This document shows positions 1 to 9,040 of a stretch of DNA of 64,000 nt, piece by piece. The notes below the pieces were generated by a model. The model ran no database searches. It was given only the letters and a program-made list of their open reading frames with translations, and was not told the DNA's origin. The stretch is from Bacteroidia bacterium. Its GTDB lineage: Bacteria > Bacteroidota > Bacteroidia > 2-12-FULL-35-15. A program made the position numbers and the translations under genes. The first letter of the stretch is position 1. Every line of letters begins with the position of its first letter. The stretch lies in contig JAURXZ010000001.1 in the NCBI GenBank assembly GCA_030654175.1, positions 62,001 through 126,000 on the forward strand, read 5' to 3'.

Positions 1-3000
1 TAATCAGTCCGCCAATTACAACGGTAGCTAAAGGTTTTTGTACCTCTGCACCGGCCCCGTGTGAAAGCGCCATTGGTAAAAAACCAAGTGAAGCAACCAC
101 CGCTGTCATTAATACGGGCCTTAAACGAATTTTAGTGCCCTCTCTTACCCTGTCTAAAATATTAGTCATACCGTCCTTTTCTAATTGATTAAAAGTTCCT
201 ATAAGCACAATACCGTTTAGCACTGCTACACCGAACAATGCAATAAAACCAATGCCTGCGGAAATACTGAATGGCATATCGCGAATGAGCAATGCAAACA
301 CCCCGCCAATAGCGGCCATTGGTATGGCTGTAAAAATAAGTGTGGCTTGTTTTATAGATGTAAACGTAAAGTAAAGCAACATGAAAATAAGCGCCAGTGC
401 AACAGGTACGGCTATCATTAAGCGAGCTGATGCAGCCTGCAAGTTTTCAAATGTGCCACCATACGTAAAATAGTAACCTGATGGTAATTTTACTTCATTC
501 AATTCTTTTTGAATGTCTTTTACCACACTTGCAACATCTCTCCCTTTCACATTAAAACCAATTACAATTCTGCGTTTCCCTCCTTCACGGCTGATTTGTG
601 CGGGACCTAACTCCATTTTGATGTCTGCAACTTGTGAAAGCGGAATCTGAGTTCCGTTGGCCGCAGGAATATACAAATGGCTAACATCGTCAATGTTGTT
701 GCGGTGTGTGCTGTCCAAACGAACTACCAAATCAAATTTGCGCTCGTTTTCATACACCACTCCTGCGCTGCCACCTGCAAAGGCGGTGCTTACAATATGG
801 TTGATGTCTTCAATGTTTAATCCGTAATTGGCGATTTGAGTGCGGTTGTACTTAATTACAATTTGCGGTAATCCTGCAACCCGTTCAACACTTGGTTGGG
901 TTGCACCTTCTACACGTTGCACTACTTCATTTACTTTATTAGCATAGGTTAATAGCGTATCCATGTTTTCTCCAAATATTTTTACTGCCACATCCTGACG
1001 AATTCCGGTCATTAATTCATTAAAACGCATTTGAATAGGTTGACTTTTTTCAAAGAACACACCGGGGATGTTTTCTAAACTTTCATATATCTCATCCGCC
1101 AGTTTCTCATAAGAAATATCCCGCTTCCATTCGCTTTGCGGTTTTAAAATCACCATCATATCGGTCGCTTCAGGAGGCATTGGATCAGTTGGTACTTCAG
1201 CGCTTCCTGTTTTACCCACTACCATTTTTACTTCGTCAAATTCTTTGATTACCCGTGATGCCTGCATGGAGGTTTCTATACTTTGCGATAAAGAGGTTCC
1301 TTGTGATAAGATGCAGTGGAAAGCAAAATCACCTTCTGCTAATGTTGGAATAAATTCTCCACCCATTCTTGAAAAGATAAAAACAGCAATTAGAAAAACT
1401 GACACAGTAGCCAGTACCACAATTTTTTTAAAACGAATCACTTTTTCCAAAAGTGGCGCATATACACGTTTAAAGAAATTCATTAGTTTATCACTAAAAG
1501 TTTCTTTGTGTGATATATTTTTTGGTAAAAATAAAGCGCACATCATAGGGATATAGGTTAGTGATAATATCAATGCGCCAAAAATTGCGAACCCAACTGT
1601 TTGAGCCATCGGACCAAACATTTTCCCCTCAATACCAATAAGTGTAAGAATTGGAATATAAACTATCAGGATAATTATTTCTCCGAAAGCCGCACTGCTA
1701 CGTATTTTTGATGCAGATACAAAAACCTCTTCATCAATTTCATTTTGAGTTAATCTGCCAATGCCTTTTCTTAATGATAAATGATGTAATGTAGCTTCGA
1801 CTATAATAACCGCACCATCCACAATCAAACCGAAATCAATTGCACCCAAACTCATTAGGTTAGCACTTACGCCAAACAGGTTCATCATGCCAAGAGCAAA
1901 CAATAGGGAAAGTGGAATTGCGGAAGCAACAATTAATCCTGCTCTTAAATTGCCGAGAAACAACACCAATACAAGAATCACAATCAAGGCACCTTCTATC
2001 AAGTTTGATTTAACTGTATCAATAGCACGATTTACCAAATCTGTCCTGTCCAGATAGGGCTCTATTACTACATCGGCAGGTAATGATTTCTGAATAGTTA
2101 CCATCTTTTCTTTGACACGGCTAACTACATCGGCACTGTTCGCCCCTTTTAGCATCATTACAACACCTCCAACGGCATCCACTTCACCATTGTAGGTGAG
2201 CGCACCGTATCTTACCGCACTTCCTAATCTTACATCACCAACGTCTTTAATTAATATAGGAATACCATTCGGGCTGTTTTTTACAACTATATTTTTTATA
2301 TCATCAAATGAACCTATCAAACCTACACCACGAATAAAATAGGCATTTGGTTTTTTGTCGATGTACGCACCACCCGTATTTTCATTATTCTTTTCAAGAG
2401 CGGTAAATATTTCTGGAATTGAAATATTCATTGCAACAAGACGGTCAGGATTAACTGCCACTTCGTATTGTTTTAACTGGCCACCAAAACTGTTAATTTC
2501 CGCTATACCGGCTGTGCCGTAAAGTTGTCTTGCCACAATCCAATCCTGCATTGTTCGCAAGTCCATTGCAGTATATTTTTTTTCGCTGCCTTTTTGCGGG
2601 TGAATGATGTATTGATATATTTCACCCAGCCCTGTGCTAACTGGTGCTAGTTCAGGAGTACCAACACCTTTTGGGATTTTACTTTCAGCTTCTTTTAATC
2701 TTTCGTTTATAAGTTGCCTTGCAAAGTAAATATTTACTTTATCATCAAAAACAACCGTAATCACTGAAAGCCCAAAGCGTGAAATGCTTCGTAGCTCTTC
2801 TAAATCAGGAAGGTTTGCAATACTTTGTTCAATAGGATATGTTACCAACTGCTCCACTTCCTGGCCTGCCAATGTTGGGCAAAGTGTAATGATCTGTACT
2901 TGGTTATTGGTAATGTCGGGAAGGGCATCAATAGGTAGTTTGCTGGCGCTCCATACTCCCCAAATAATGAGCGCAAAAGTCATCAATCCAATGATGAATT

Positions 3001-3037
3001 TGTTTTTAATACTGAATGAAATTATTTTATCTAACAT
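1..3037 (-). CDS. CzcA-type heavy-metal RND efflux pump, C-terminus cut by window edge
   Basis: Inner-membrane proton-driven exporter of divalent metals; 1012 codons are present and the frame is still open at the window edge. Visible family marks are the N-terminal PIDALPDITNNQVQ stretch just after the first membrane helix, the TM4 motif DFGLIVDGAV near residue 395, and AEVQKPLATVVIGG at the truncated end. In the HME-RND scheme the DFG..VDGA motif goes with Zn/Co/Cd/Ni rather than Cu/Ag pumps, so substrate is inferred only. The start is the ATG at 3037, giving M-L-D-K-I-I-S-F-S, the usual first residues. A 45-aa membrane protein ends 4 nt upstream. Its adaptor may lie beyond the window. A TolC fusion like that of the third pump cannot be excluded. 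Confidence 0.95.
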   Translation of the reverse strand, partial: MLDKIISFSIKNKFIIGLMTFALIIWGVWSASKLPIDALPDITNNQVQIITLCPTLAGQEVEQLVTYPIEQSIANLPDLEELRSISRFGLSVITVVFDDKVNIYFARQLINERLKEAESKIPKGVGTPELAPVSTGLGEIYQYIIHPQKGSEKKYTAMDLRTMQDWIVARQLYGTAGIAEINSFGGQLKQYEVAVNPDRLVAMNISIPEIFTALEKNNENTGGAYIDKKPNAYFIRGVGLIGSFDDIKNIVVKNSPNGIPILIKDVGDVRLGSAVRYGALTYNGEVDAVGGVVMMLKGANSADVVSRVKEKMVTIQKSLPADVVIEPYLDRTDLVNRAIDTVKSNLIEGALIVILVLVLFLGNLRAGLIVASAIPLSLLFALGMMNLFGVSANLMSLGAIDFGLIVDGAVIIVEATLHHLSLRKGIGRLTQNEIDEEVFVSASKIRSSAAFGEIIILIVYIPILTLIGIEGKMFGPMAQTVGFAIFGALILSLTYIPMMCALFLPKNISHKETFSDKLMNFFKRVYAPLLEKVIRFKKIVVLATVSVFLIAVFIFSRMGGEFIPTLAEGDFAFHCILSQGTSLSQSIETSMQASRVIKEFDEVKMVVGKTGSAEVPTDPMPPEATDMMVILKPQSEWKRDISYEKLADEIYESLENIPGVFFEKSQPIQMRFNELMTGIRQDVAVKIFGENMDTLLTYANKVNEVVQRVEGATQPSVERVAGLPQIVIKYNRTQIANYGLNIEDINHIVSTAFAGGSAGVVYENERKFDLVVRLDSTHRNNIDDVSHLYIPAANGTQIPLSQVADIKMELGPAQISREGGKRRIVIGFNVKGRDVASVVKDIQKELNEVKLPSGYYFTYGGTFENLQAASARLMIAVPVALALIFMLLYFTFTSIKQATLIFTAIPMAAIGGVFALLIRDMPFSISAGIGFIALFGVAVLNGIVLIGTFNQLEKDGMTNILDRVREGTKIRLRPVLMTAVVASLGFLPMALSHGAGAEVQKPLATVVIGGLI

Positions 3038-3041
3038 GAAT

Positions 3042-3179
3042 TTATTTATTTATTAAATTATAAAAAAGGAAACATTTGCGAAGTATTGCCGATATTAAAA
3101 CAATGCAAACTAAAAACCATCCAATATATTTCAGAATAGTAATAAGTGTAATATTATTACGCTTTTTTTTGGCTGACAT
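3042..3179 (-). CDS. 45-aa single-span membrane microprotein in front of the RND pump
   Basis: This short frame starts at ATG 3179 and stops 4 nt before the pump start. It has a basic N-terminus (MSAKKKRNN), one hydrophobic span at about residues 10-34 (ITLITILKYIGW onwards) and a short tail with one Cys. I see no named domain. The position matches other microproteins that accompany RND genes in this window (16466-16588 and 17763-18038), which supports it being real. A regulatory or accessory subunit of the pump is an inference. Confidence 0.5.
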   Translation of the reverse strand: MSAKKKRNNITLITILKYIGWFLVCIVLISAILRKCFLFYNLINK

Positions 3180-3276
3180 TTAAAAATTTTAAAACGAAAT
3201 AATACTTCAAAATGCTGAAGAGCATAATAAAGGAATTCAAAATTAAATTTGAATTGGAGAAATTTCAGACTTTGGG

Positions 3277-3600
3277 CTAAGCTATTTTAGGCGGTTGCCA
3301 AATGGAAAAAGAAATTTCTGAAATGGAGTTTTCAGAGTATACAGGCTTTTGAAGCGGAGTGAAATTTGCTTTAAAGCTGTGAACAAATTCATAAATAAGT
3401 GTGACCCCACCGCAACATGAGCATGTACAAAGGGGTGAACACGAATCGGCTGCATGATGATCTGCATGACCAGTTTCCAAATGCACACAAGAAACTGTTT
3501 GACAGTTGTCAACAACCATAGCAATATCATCGCATGTCTTAACCGACAGGCCGAAAAAATAAAAGGCTAATATTATACTTAGAATTTTCACTTGGGACAA
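3277..3600 (-). CDS. Small exported Cys/His-rich protein ending in WQPPKIA (DUF6660-like)
   Basis: This 107-aa protein has an N-terminal hydrophobic segment (about residues 5-20), then a Cys/His-rich centre (HLETGHADHHAADSCS, then CTCSCCGG) and a C-terminal tail IWQPPKIA. It resembles the 111-aa protein at 8624-8959, which has the same kind of Cys cluster and ends IWQPPKIS. Both precede an RND pump. The residues suggest periplasmic binding of soft metal ions, but this is inferred from composition. It lies between the adaptor gene at 3696 and the pump at 1-3037. Confidence 0.8.
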   Translation of the reverse strand: MSQVKILSIILAFYFFGLSVKTCDDIAMVVDNCQTVSCVHLETGHADHHAADSCSPLCTCSCCGGVTLIYEFVHSFKANFTPLQKPVYSENSISEISFSIWQPPKIA

Positions 3601-3695
3601 ATATATATCATTTTTAACGAACCAGCCATGTTTTATATTTGATTTTTACTTTTTTAACAAATAAGGCGGAAAATGAATGCTTATATTTCCAGCGT

Positions 3696-4976
3696 TCACT
3701 TTTTTGCACCTTCTTCAGGTTCGCAACAGCCTACCATTTGTCCACTTTTTAATTGCGACATGATGTAATAAGCGCCTTTTACTACCACTATACAATCTGA
3801 TATTTTTTCAAGTGGTGTAATACCAACATAGCCATTAGCTGATGGCCCCGTTTTTACTTCCACCATTTTGTACGTAAGTGCAACACTATCTTTAGTCATT
3901 TCCTTTATAGGTGTATTCACTTTGGCTGCTTCATTTTTTACATTGGGGTTGGAGCACCATTCATCAGTCGCCATAAAAACGTATTGTTTTTCACCGGTGC
4001 GCACAACTCCTTCAGTAGGAATAATCTGCGAAGACAATTCTGTCATGCTGATAAAAACATTCACAAACATTCCTGGAATCATAATGTGTTTATCGTCCTT
4101 TATGGAAGCTCTTACTGAAACAGTTTTTGTTTCATTGTCCACGCTTTTTCCAATTCCAACTATTTCACCTTCAATTTCTACGGAGTTTTGATTCGGCAAA
4201 CTAACAACCACTTTTTGGCCCTTGGATACTTTAATAATATCTTTTTCAAAAATGTTTAGATGCACGATCAAATTACTATTATCTGTTATGTCGAATAATG
4301 TTTTATTTGGTTCAGCATAAGCACCCAAACTGATATTAAGATGCCCCATATAGCCGTCAATTGGTGCTTTTAATGCAACTGATTTAATTATTTCCCCTTT
4401 ATCAAGAGCATCCGTTGAAATAGAAAGCATAGATAACTGATTTTCAAGCGAAGCGACATTTCCCTTTTCTGCATTATATTTTGATTCTACTTCCTGAAAG
4501 ATTTTTCCTGTACCGGCATTGCCTTCAAAAAGTTCCTTTTGCCTTTTATAGTCTTTTTCAAGGAACAACAGATTGTTTTTATCGGCAATATATTCCTGCT
4601 GTAACTTAATAAAATCAGGATGTTCCAGCGTGATAACCATTTGGCCTTTTTTCACAAAGTCGCCTTCCTGAACTAAAATTGATTTTACAACGCCTCCTAA
4701 ATAGGTTGAAACCTGTGCGTAATTTTGTGGAGGCACATCAACAGACCCCGAAGTCTTTATTGTTTCGGATAATTGCTTATCTCCCAGGTATCCTAACTTT
4801 ATTCCTGCATTTCTGAATTGCGCTGCGGTTATAGTTATTGATGTAACAAGGGAATCAGAAGATGGTTTTACTTCGGAATTAGTCTTTTCGCCTGGTTCCT
4901 TTTCACTGCTGCAACTTCCCAATGCAATAACAATAAGGGCGGCTATCAGCATATTTAATTTGATGTGTTTTTTCAT
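3696..4976 (-). CDS. RND periplasmic adaptor (membrane fusion) lipoprotein, CzcB/CusB type
   Basis: Periplasmic adaptor that links an RND pump to the outer-membrane channel. The 426-aa protein has a lipoprotein signal (lipobox LGSC near residue 22), a lipoyl/barrel-sandwich segment (VKSILVQEGDFVKKGQ, later ALKAPIDGYMGHLN), a helical hairpin between these halves and a beta-barrel (SLPNQNSVEIEGEIVGIG). The C-terminus carries an unusual Cys pair (GCCEPEEG) that could bind metal. Its start lies 20 nt after the stop of the pump at 4997-8140, so it belongs to that transcription unit and most likely serves that pump. Confidence 0.93.
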   Translation of the reverse strand: MKKHIKLNMLIAALIVIALGSCSSEKEPGEKTNSEVKPSSDSLVTSITITAAQFRNAGIKLGYLGDKQLSETIKTSGSVDVPPQNYAQVSTYLGGVVKSILVQEGDFVKKGQMVITLEHPDFIKLQQEYIADKNNLLFLEKDYKRQKELFEGNAGTGKIFQEVESKYNAEKGNVASLENQLSMLSISTDALDKGEIIKSVALKAPIDGYMGHLNISLGAYAEPNKTLFDITDNSNLIVHLNIFEKDIIKVSKGQKVVVSLPNQNSVEIEGEIVGIGKSVDNETKTVSVRASIKDDKHIMIPGMFVNVFISMTELSSQIIPTEGVVRTGEKQYVFMATDEWCSNPNVKNEAAKVNTPIKEMTKDSVALTYKMVEVKTGPSANGYVGITPLEKISDCIVVVKGAYYIMSQLKSGQMVGCCEPEEGAKK

Positions 4977-4996
4977 TTTTAAAAAGTTTTTAATCG

Positions 4997-7900
4997 TTAA
5001 TTTTCAATTCTTACTTCTTGCTTTTTTTCTTTTCCTGAAAATAAAATATACAATGCCGGCAATACTACTAATGTAAGAAGTGTCGCTGTGATTAATCCTC
5101 CAACAACAACCGTTGCAAGTGGCTTTTGTACTTCCGCTCCCGCACCGGTAGAAAGCGCCATTGGTAAAAATCCGAGTGAAGCCACCGCAGCGGTCATAAT
5201 TACAGGGCGTAACCTGACTTTTGTGCCTGTGATTACCCGTTCATAAGCATCTGTTATGCCTTCCAGTTTTAACCTGTTAAATTCGGCAATAAGAACAATT
5301 CCGTTTAGTACAGCCACACCGAATAAAGCAATAAAACCAACACCTGCCGAAATACTAAAGGGCATATCGCGAATCCATAAAGCAAATACTCCACCTATTG
5401 CCGAAAGAGGAACAGCGGTTAAAATTAAAAAGGTTTGTTTAAAAGAATGAAAGGTAAAAAACAGAAGTATGAGAATGAGAAATAAAGCGATAGGCAGCGT
5501 TATGCTTAAGCGCTTATTTGCTTCAATCAGGTTTTTAAACTGCCCTCCATACGTAATGTAATACCCGGCAGGAAGTACAAGCCCTTTATCTAATTTTTCC
5601 TGAATGTCTTTTACTACGGATAGTACATCCCTGTTGCGGACATTTAATCCAAGTGTTACTCTTCGATTTCCGTCATCTCTTGAAATTTGCATTGGCCCTT
5701 CTTCGTATTGTATGGTTGCCAATTGGTCTAAAGGAATTTGCCCTCCATTGGGAAGTGGAACCAGCAATGATCTTATATTATCAATATCTGTTCGCAATTC
5801 CTTTTGAAGACGTACAACCATATTAAATCTCCGGTCACCTTCAAACACAACACCTGCCACTTCTCCTGCGAAAGCTGTTCTGAGTACCCGGTTTACATTA
5901 TAAATATCAAGTCCGTACTGAGCGATTTTGGAGCGATTGTAGTTGACACTTATCTGTGGTAATCCTGTTACTTGTTCTGCCCGCAAATCGGCAATGCCTT
6001 CAACATTTTCAATCAGCTTTACAGCCTCTTTCGATTTTTCAGCAAGAAGGTTCAGATCTTCACCATAAATTTTTACAGCTACATCTGATCTAACACCTGT
6101 CATCAGCTCATTAAAACGAAGCTGAACGGGTTGTGATATTTCCATGCTTACACCTGGCAGGGTTGATAGTTCACTTTTAATCATATCCGAAAGTTCGTCA
6201 CGGGTTTTTGCGGTTGTCCATTCACTTTTATCTTTCAGCACCACAATCATATCCGCCACTTCAAATGACATAGGGTCAGTAGGGATTTCTGATGATCCAA
6301 TCCGTGAAACCACCTCCTTCACTTCCGGGAAATTCTTTTTCAACATTTCTTCCAGCTTGGTAAGCATCGTGATATTCTGCGACAAGGAACTGCCAGCCAT
6401 AATCTTCGTGTTTATTGCAAGATCACCTTCTTCCAGTGTAGGAATGAATTCCCCTCCAAGTCTTTTAAAAACAAAGAGGCTTACTACAAAAATTACAAAA
6501 GCGGTAATTACAATTGTAAATTTTCTTTTCAGAGAAAAGCGAATGATAGGGTTATATATCCACTGGCAGGCATCAATTATACGGTCTGAAATATTGCGTT
6601 TGTGCGTTGTACGCTTGCTAAGAAACAATGCTGACATCATCGGCACATAAGTGAATGAGAGCAGGAAAGCTCCGAAAATAGCAAAGCCAACGGTTTGAGC
6701 CATTGGCCCAAACATTTTTCCTTCGATTCCGGTTAGGGTTAAAATGGGCAGGTAAACGATTAAAATAATCAGTTCCCCAAAAGCAGCTGATTTACGAATC
6801 TTGGACGAAGCCTGAAATACCTCGTTATTCATTTGATCCTGCGATAATTTTTTAATACCCACATGATGATGCTTGCTCATACTTATCCGGTGGACAATGC
6901 TTTCCACTATAATTACTGCCCCATCTACAATTAACCCAAAGTCAATTGCTCCTAAGCTCATTAAGTTTCCGCTCACACCAAACAGTTTCATCATACAAAT
7001 AGCAAAAAGCATAGAAAGAGGAATTACCGATGCTACTACCATACCTGCCCTGAAATTTCCAAGCAGCAACACCAAAATAAAAATGACAATAAGCGCCCCT
7101 TCAACCAGGTTAGTGCTTACTGTATGGATTGCTCTGTCAATTAATGTACTTCTATCAAGAAATGGTTCAATGACTACTCCTTCGGGCAATGTTTTTTGTA
7201 TCACCTCTATCTTTTCTTTTACACGTTTAGTAACGTCTGCTGAGTTCTGTCCCTTTAGCATCATTACTACTCCAACCACTACCTCTCCCTGTGCATTACG
7301 GGTAGCAGCACCATATCTTGTAGCGCTTCCGTACTGAACATTTGCAATATCCCTTATGAGAACGGGAATTCCATTCACATTTTTTACAACAATTTCTCCA
7401 ATGTCTTCCAGACTTTTAACCATTCCCACTCCCCTGATAAAATAAGAGGTTGTATTCTTTTCAATGTAACTTCCTCCGGTATTTTCGTTGTTATTTTCAA
7501 GGGCGGTAAAAACTTCCGGTATGGTTACATTCAATGATTTAAGTTTGTCCGTATTAATAGCTATTTCATATTGTTTCAGATACCCGCCTAATGTGTTTAT
7601 CTCAGCAACTCCGGACACTCCTAGCAATTGCTTTCTTATAATCCAGTCTTGAATGGTACGCAATTCCATAGGAGTATAAGCCGAATCGTATCCGGGTTGC
7701 GTGTGTACCACATATTGATAAACATCGCTTAGACCAGTTGATACAGGAGCAAGTTCCGGTGTCCCCACCCCTTTAGGAATATTTTCCTCTGCTTGCTTTA
7801 AACGTTCGTTAATCATTTGCCGGGCTTTGTAGATATCCACTTCATCTTTTAGAACGATGGTGACAACGGATAATCCCAAACGGGATATTGATCGAAACTC

Positions 7901-8140
7901 AATCATGTCCGGCAGATTCAGGCAGGCAAACTCAATAGGGGCAGTTACATATTGTTCTACTTCCTGCGCAGCAAGAGTAGGGGCAATGGTAATGACTTGT
8001 ACCTGGTTATTGGTAATGTCGGGTACGGCATCAATGGGCAAATGGGACAACGAATAAACGCCCCAGGCCATCATTGCTACGACAAATATTCCTACAATAA
8101 ATTTATTGTAGATAGAAAATCGAATGATTTTATCAAACAT
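4997..8140 (-). CDS. CzcA-type heavy-metal RND efflux pump
   Basis: Complete 1047-aa RND exporter. After the first helix comes PIDAVPDITNNQVQ; the TM4 motif is GAIDFGLIVDGAVIIVE near residue 400, with DFG and VDGA as in divalent-cation (CzcA-like) pumps; the C-terminal half repeats the pattern and ends with VQKPLATVVVGG before the last helices. Length is normal for the family. The gene follows two small exported Cys/His proteins (8624-8959, 8314-8529) and is followed by its adaptor gene at 3696-4976. Substrate is probably Zn/Co/Cd/Ni, inferred from the motif. It is clearly a paralogue of the pumps at 1-3037 and 18022-22383. Confidence 0.96.
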   Translation of the reverse strand: MFDKIIRFSIYNKFIVGIFVVAMMAWGVYSLSHLPIDAVPDITNNQVQVITIAPTLAAQEVEQYVTAPIEFACLNLPDMIEFRSISRLGLSVVTIVLKDEVDIYKARQMINERLKQAEENIPKGVGTPELAPVSTGLSDVYQYVVHTQPGYDSAYTPMELRTIQDWIIRKQLLGVSGVAEINTLGGYLKQYEIAINTDKLKSLNVTIPEVFTALENNNENTGGSYIEKNTTSYFIRGVGMVKSLEDIGEIVVKNVNGIPVLIRDIANVQYGSATRYGAATRNAQGEVVVGVVMMLKGQNSADVTKRVKEKIEVIQKTLPEGVVIEPFLDRSTLIDRAIHTVSTNLVEGALIVIFILVLLLGNFRAGMVVASVIPLSMLFAICMMKLFGVSGNLMSLGAIDFGLIVDGAVIIVESIVHRISMSKHHHVGIKKLSQDQMNNEVFQASSKIRKSAAFGELIILIVYLPILTLTGIEGKMFGPMAQTVGFAIFGAFLLSFTYVPMMSALFLSKRTTHKRNISDRIIDACQWIYNPIIRFSLKRKFTIVITAFVIFVVSLFVFKRLGGEFIPTLEEGDLAINTKIMAGSSLSQNITMLTKLEEMLKKNFPEVKEVVSRIGSSEIPTDPMSFEVADMIVVLKDKSEWTTAKTRDELSDMIKSELSTLPGVSMEISQPVQLRFNELMTGVRSDVAVKIYGEDLNLLAEKSKEAVKLIENVEGIADLRAEQVTGLPQISVNYNRSKIAQYGLDIYNVNRVLRTAFAGEVAGVVFEGDRRFNMVVRLQKELRTDIDNIRSLLVPLPNGGQIPLDQLATIQYEEGPMQISRDDGNRRVTLGLNVRNRDVLSVVKDIQEKLDKGLVLPAGYYITYGGQFKNLIEANKRLSITLPIALFLILILLFFTFHSFKQTFLILTAVPLSAIGGVFALWIRDMPFSISAGVGFIALFGVAVLNGIVLIAEFNRLKLEGITDAYERVITGTKVRLRPVIMTAAVASLGFLPMALSTGAGAEVQKPLATVVVGGLITATLLTLVVLPALYILFSGKEKKQEVRIEN

Positions 8141-8313
8141 AATTTTGTTTTTTTATAAATACAGAATTGTTGCGCAAAGGCGAATCCGCACAGGCAGTCT
8201 GAACTCTATATAATAACAATGTGGCAAATAAATTCACGGTTCATTAACCAACGAAAATACAAGCCCTGTTAATGTTCAGAGTGCCTTTGCGATTCTTCTA
8301 ATACTTGTCTTGA

Positions 8314-8529
8314 TTAACGATGCTCAAACGCTTCGCAATTCGGATGCTCCTTGCAGTCCTTGTCTTTCCCACATTTTTCATGTGCTTCGCAAACAGGATG
8401 CTCAGGACAGTCTTCAGAGATAGGGCAGTTTTTTAGGTGTGCTTCACAAGCAGTAAAATCTGCTTTTGGCCCACAGGAAGAAATAAGGATTGAACCTAAT
8501 ATGATGGTGGAAAAAAATATCTTTTTCAT
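8314..8529 (-). CDS. Cys/His-rich outer-membrane-type lipoprotein, putative metal chaperone
   Basis: This 71-aa lipoprotein has a clear signal with lipobox ISSC near residue 19. The mature part is a run of Cys and His in a repeating pattern: ACEAHLKNCP, CPEHPVCEAHEKC, CKEHPNCEAFEH. The unit C-x-E-H-P-x-C-E-A occurs twice. Such spacing could hold soft metals in the periplasm; function is inferred from composition and from its place directly upstream of an RND pump. I do not recognise a named family. Confidence 0.75.
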   Translation of the reverse strand: MKKIFFSTIILGSILISSCGPKADFTACEAHLKNCPISEDCPEHPVCEAHEKCGKDKDCKEHPNCEAFEHR

Positions 8530-8623
8530 TTTTTTTTAATTTTTGATGATTTAACTAATTTTTACTTAATGGAAACAACCAAAGCCACAATGAGCTATCT
8601 ATGTAAGGTCGTTAAAGAAAAAA

Positions 8624-8959
8624 TCAGGAAATCTTAGGCGGTTGCCAAATGGTAAAAATCACAGTAGGTGGGATAAATTCACAATAGTTTATATTTTTAG
8701 CCTGATATGTTGCAATACGGGCAATACCAAGAGGCTGCATAAGGGAAAAAGCTATTGAACAGCAATGGCATGAGGCTAAAGGGTTGCAACCATTACAATC
8801 ATTATCAGAATGCTGATTATCGGAATCATTCTTACTCTGCCCATCCTGAGAGGGAGAGCAACATGAAGTCGCTTTCCCTGCATCCATAGACAGTTTTGGA
8901 CAAGGGATAACAGTTAATGCAATGAAACAAAGGAATAATATGATACTGAGATATTTCAC
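8624..8959 (-). CDS. Small exported Cys/His-rich protein ending in WQPPKIS (DUF6660-like)
   Basis: This 111-aa protein has an N-terminal signal-like helix (residues 3-20) and a Cys/His-rich central part (CPKLSMDAGKATSCC, then CNGCNPLASCHCC). The C-terminal tail IWQPPKIS is nearly identical to that of the 107-aa protein at 3277-3600. It is the first gene of the pump cluster at 3696-8529. A role as metal sensor or chaperone in the periplasm is inferred; the conserved tail suggests docking or processing. Confidence 0.8.
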   Translation of the reverse strand: MKYLSIILFLCFIALTVIPCPKLSMDAGKATSCCSPSQDGQSKNDSDNQHSDNDCNGCNPLASCHCCSIAFSLMQPLGIARIATYQAKNINYCEFIPPTVIFTIWQPPKIS

Positions 8960-9040
8960 GGAACGAATATAAGCATTAAAATGCTATCCAATATAGCTGA
9001 TAGAAAAATGATGATTTATAATTAAAAATTGTAAAGACAG

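Noticed and set aside
6144-7337. Long frames antisense to the RND pump genes
   Set aside because: They mirror conserved pump codons on the other strand, have Ser/Thr-rich composition and no homologous motif. The same applies to frames opposite both P-type ATPases and the fibre genes.
8172-8291. CGCAAAGGC / GCCTTTGCG pair around the space between 8140 and 8314
   Set aside because: Arms of 9 bp are about 100 bp apart with no T-run or other support, and chance is likely.
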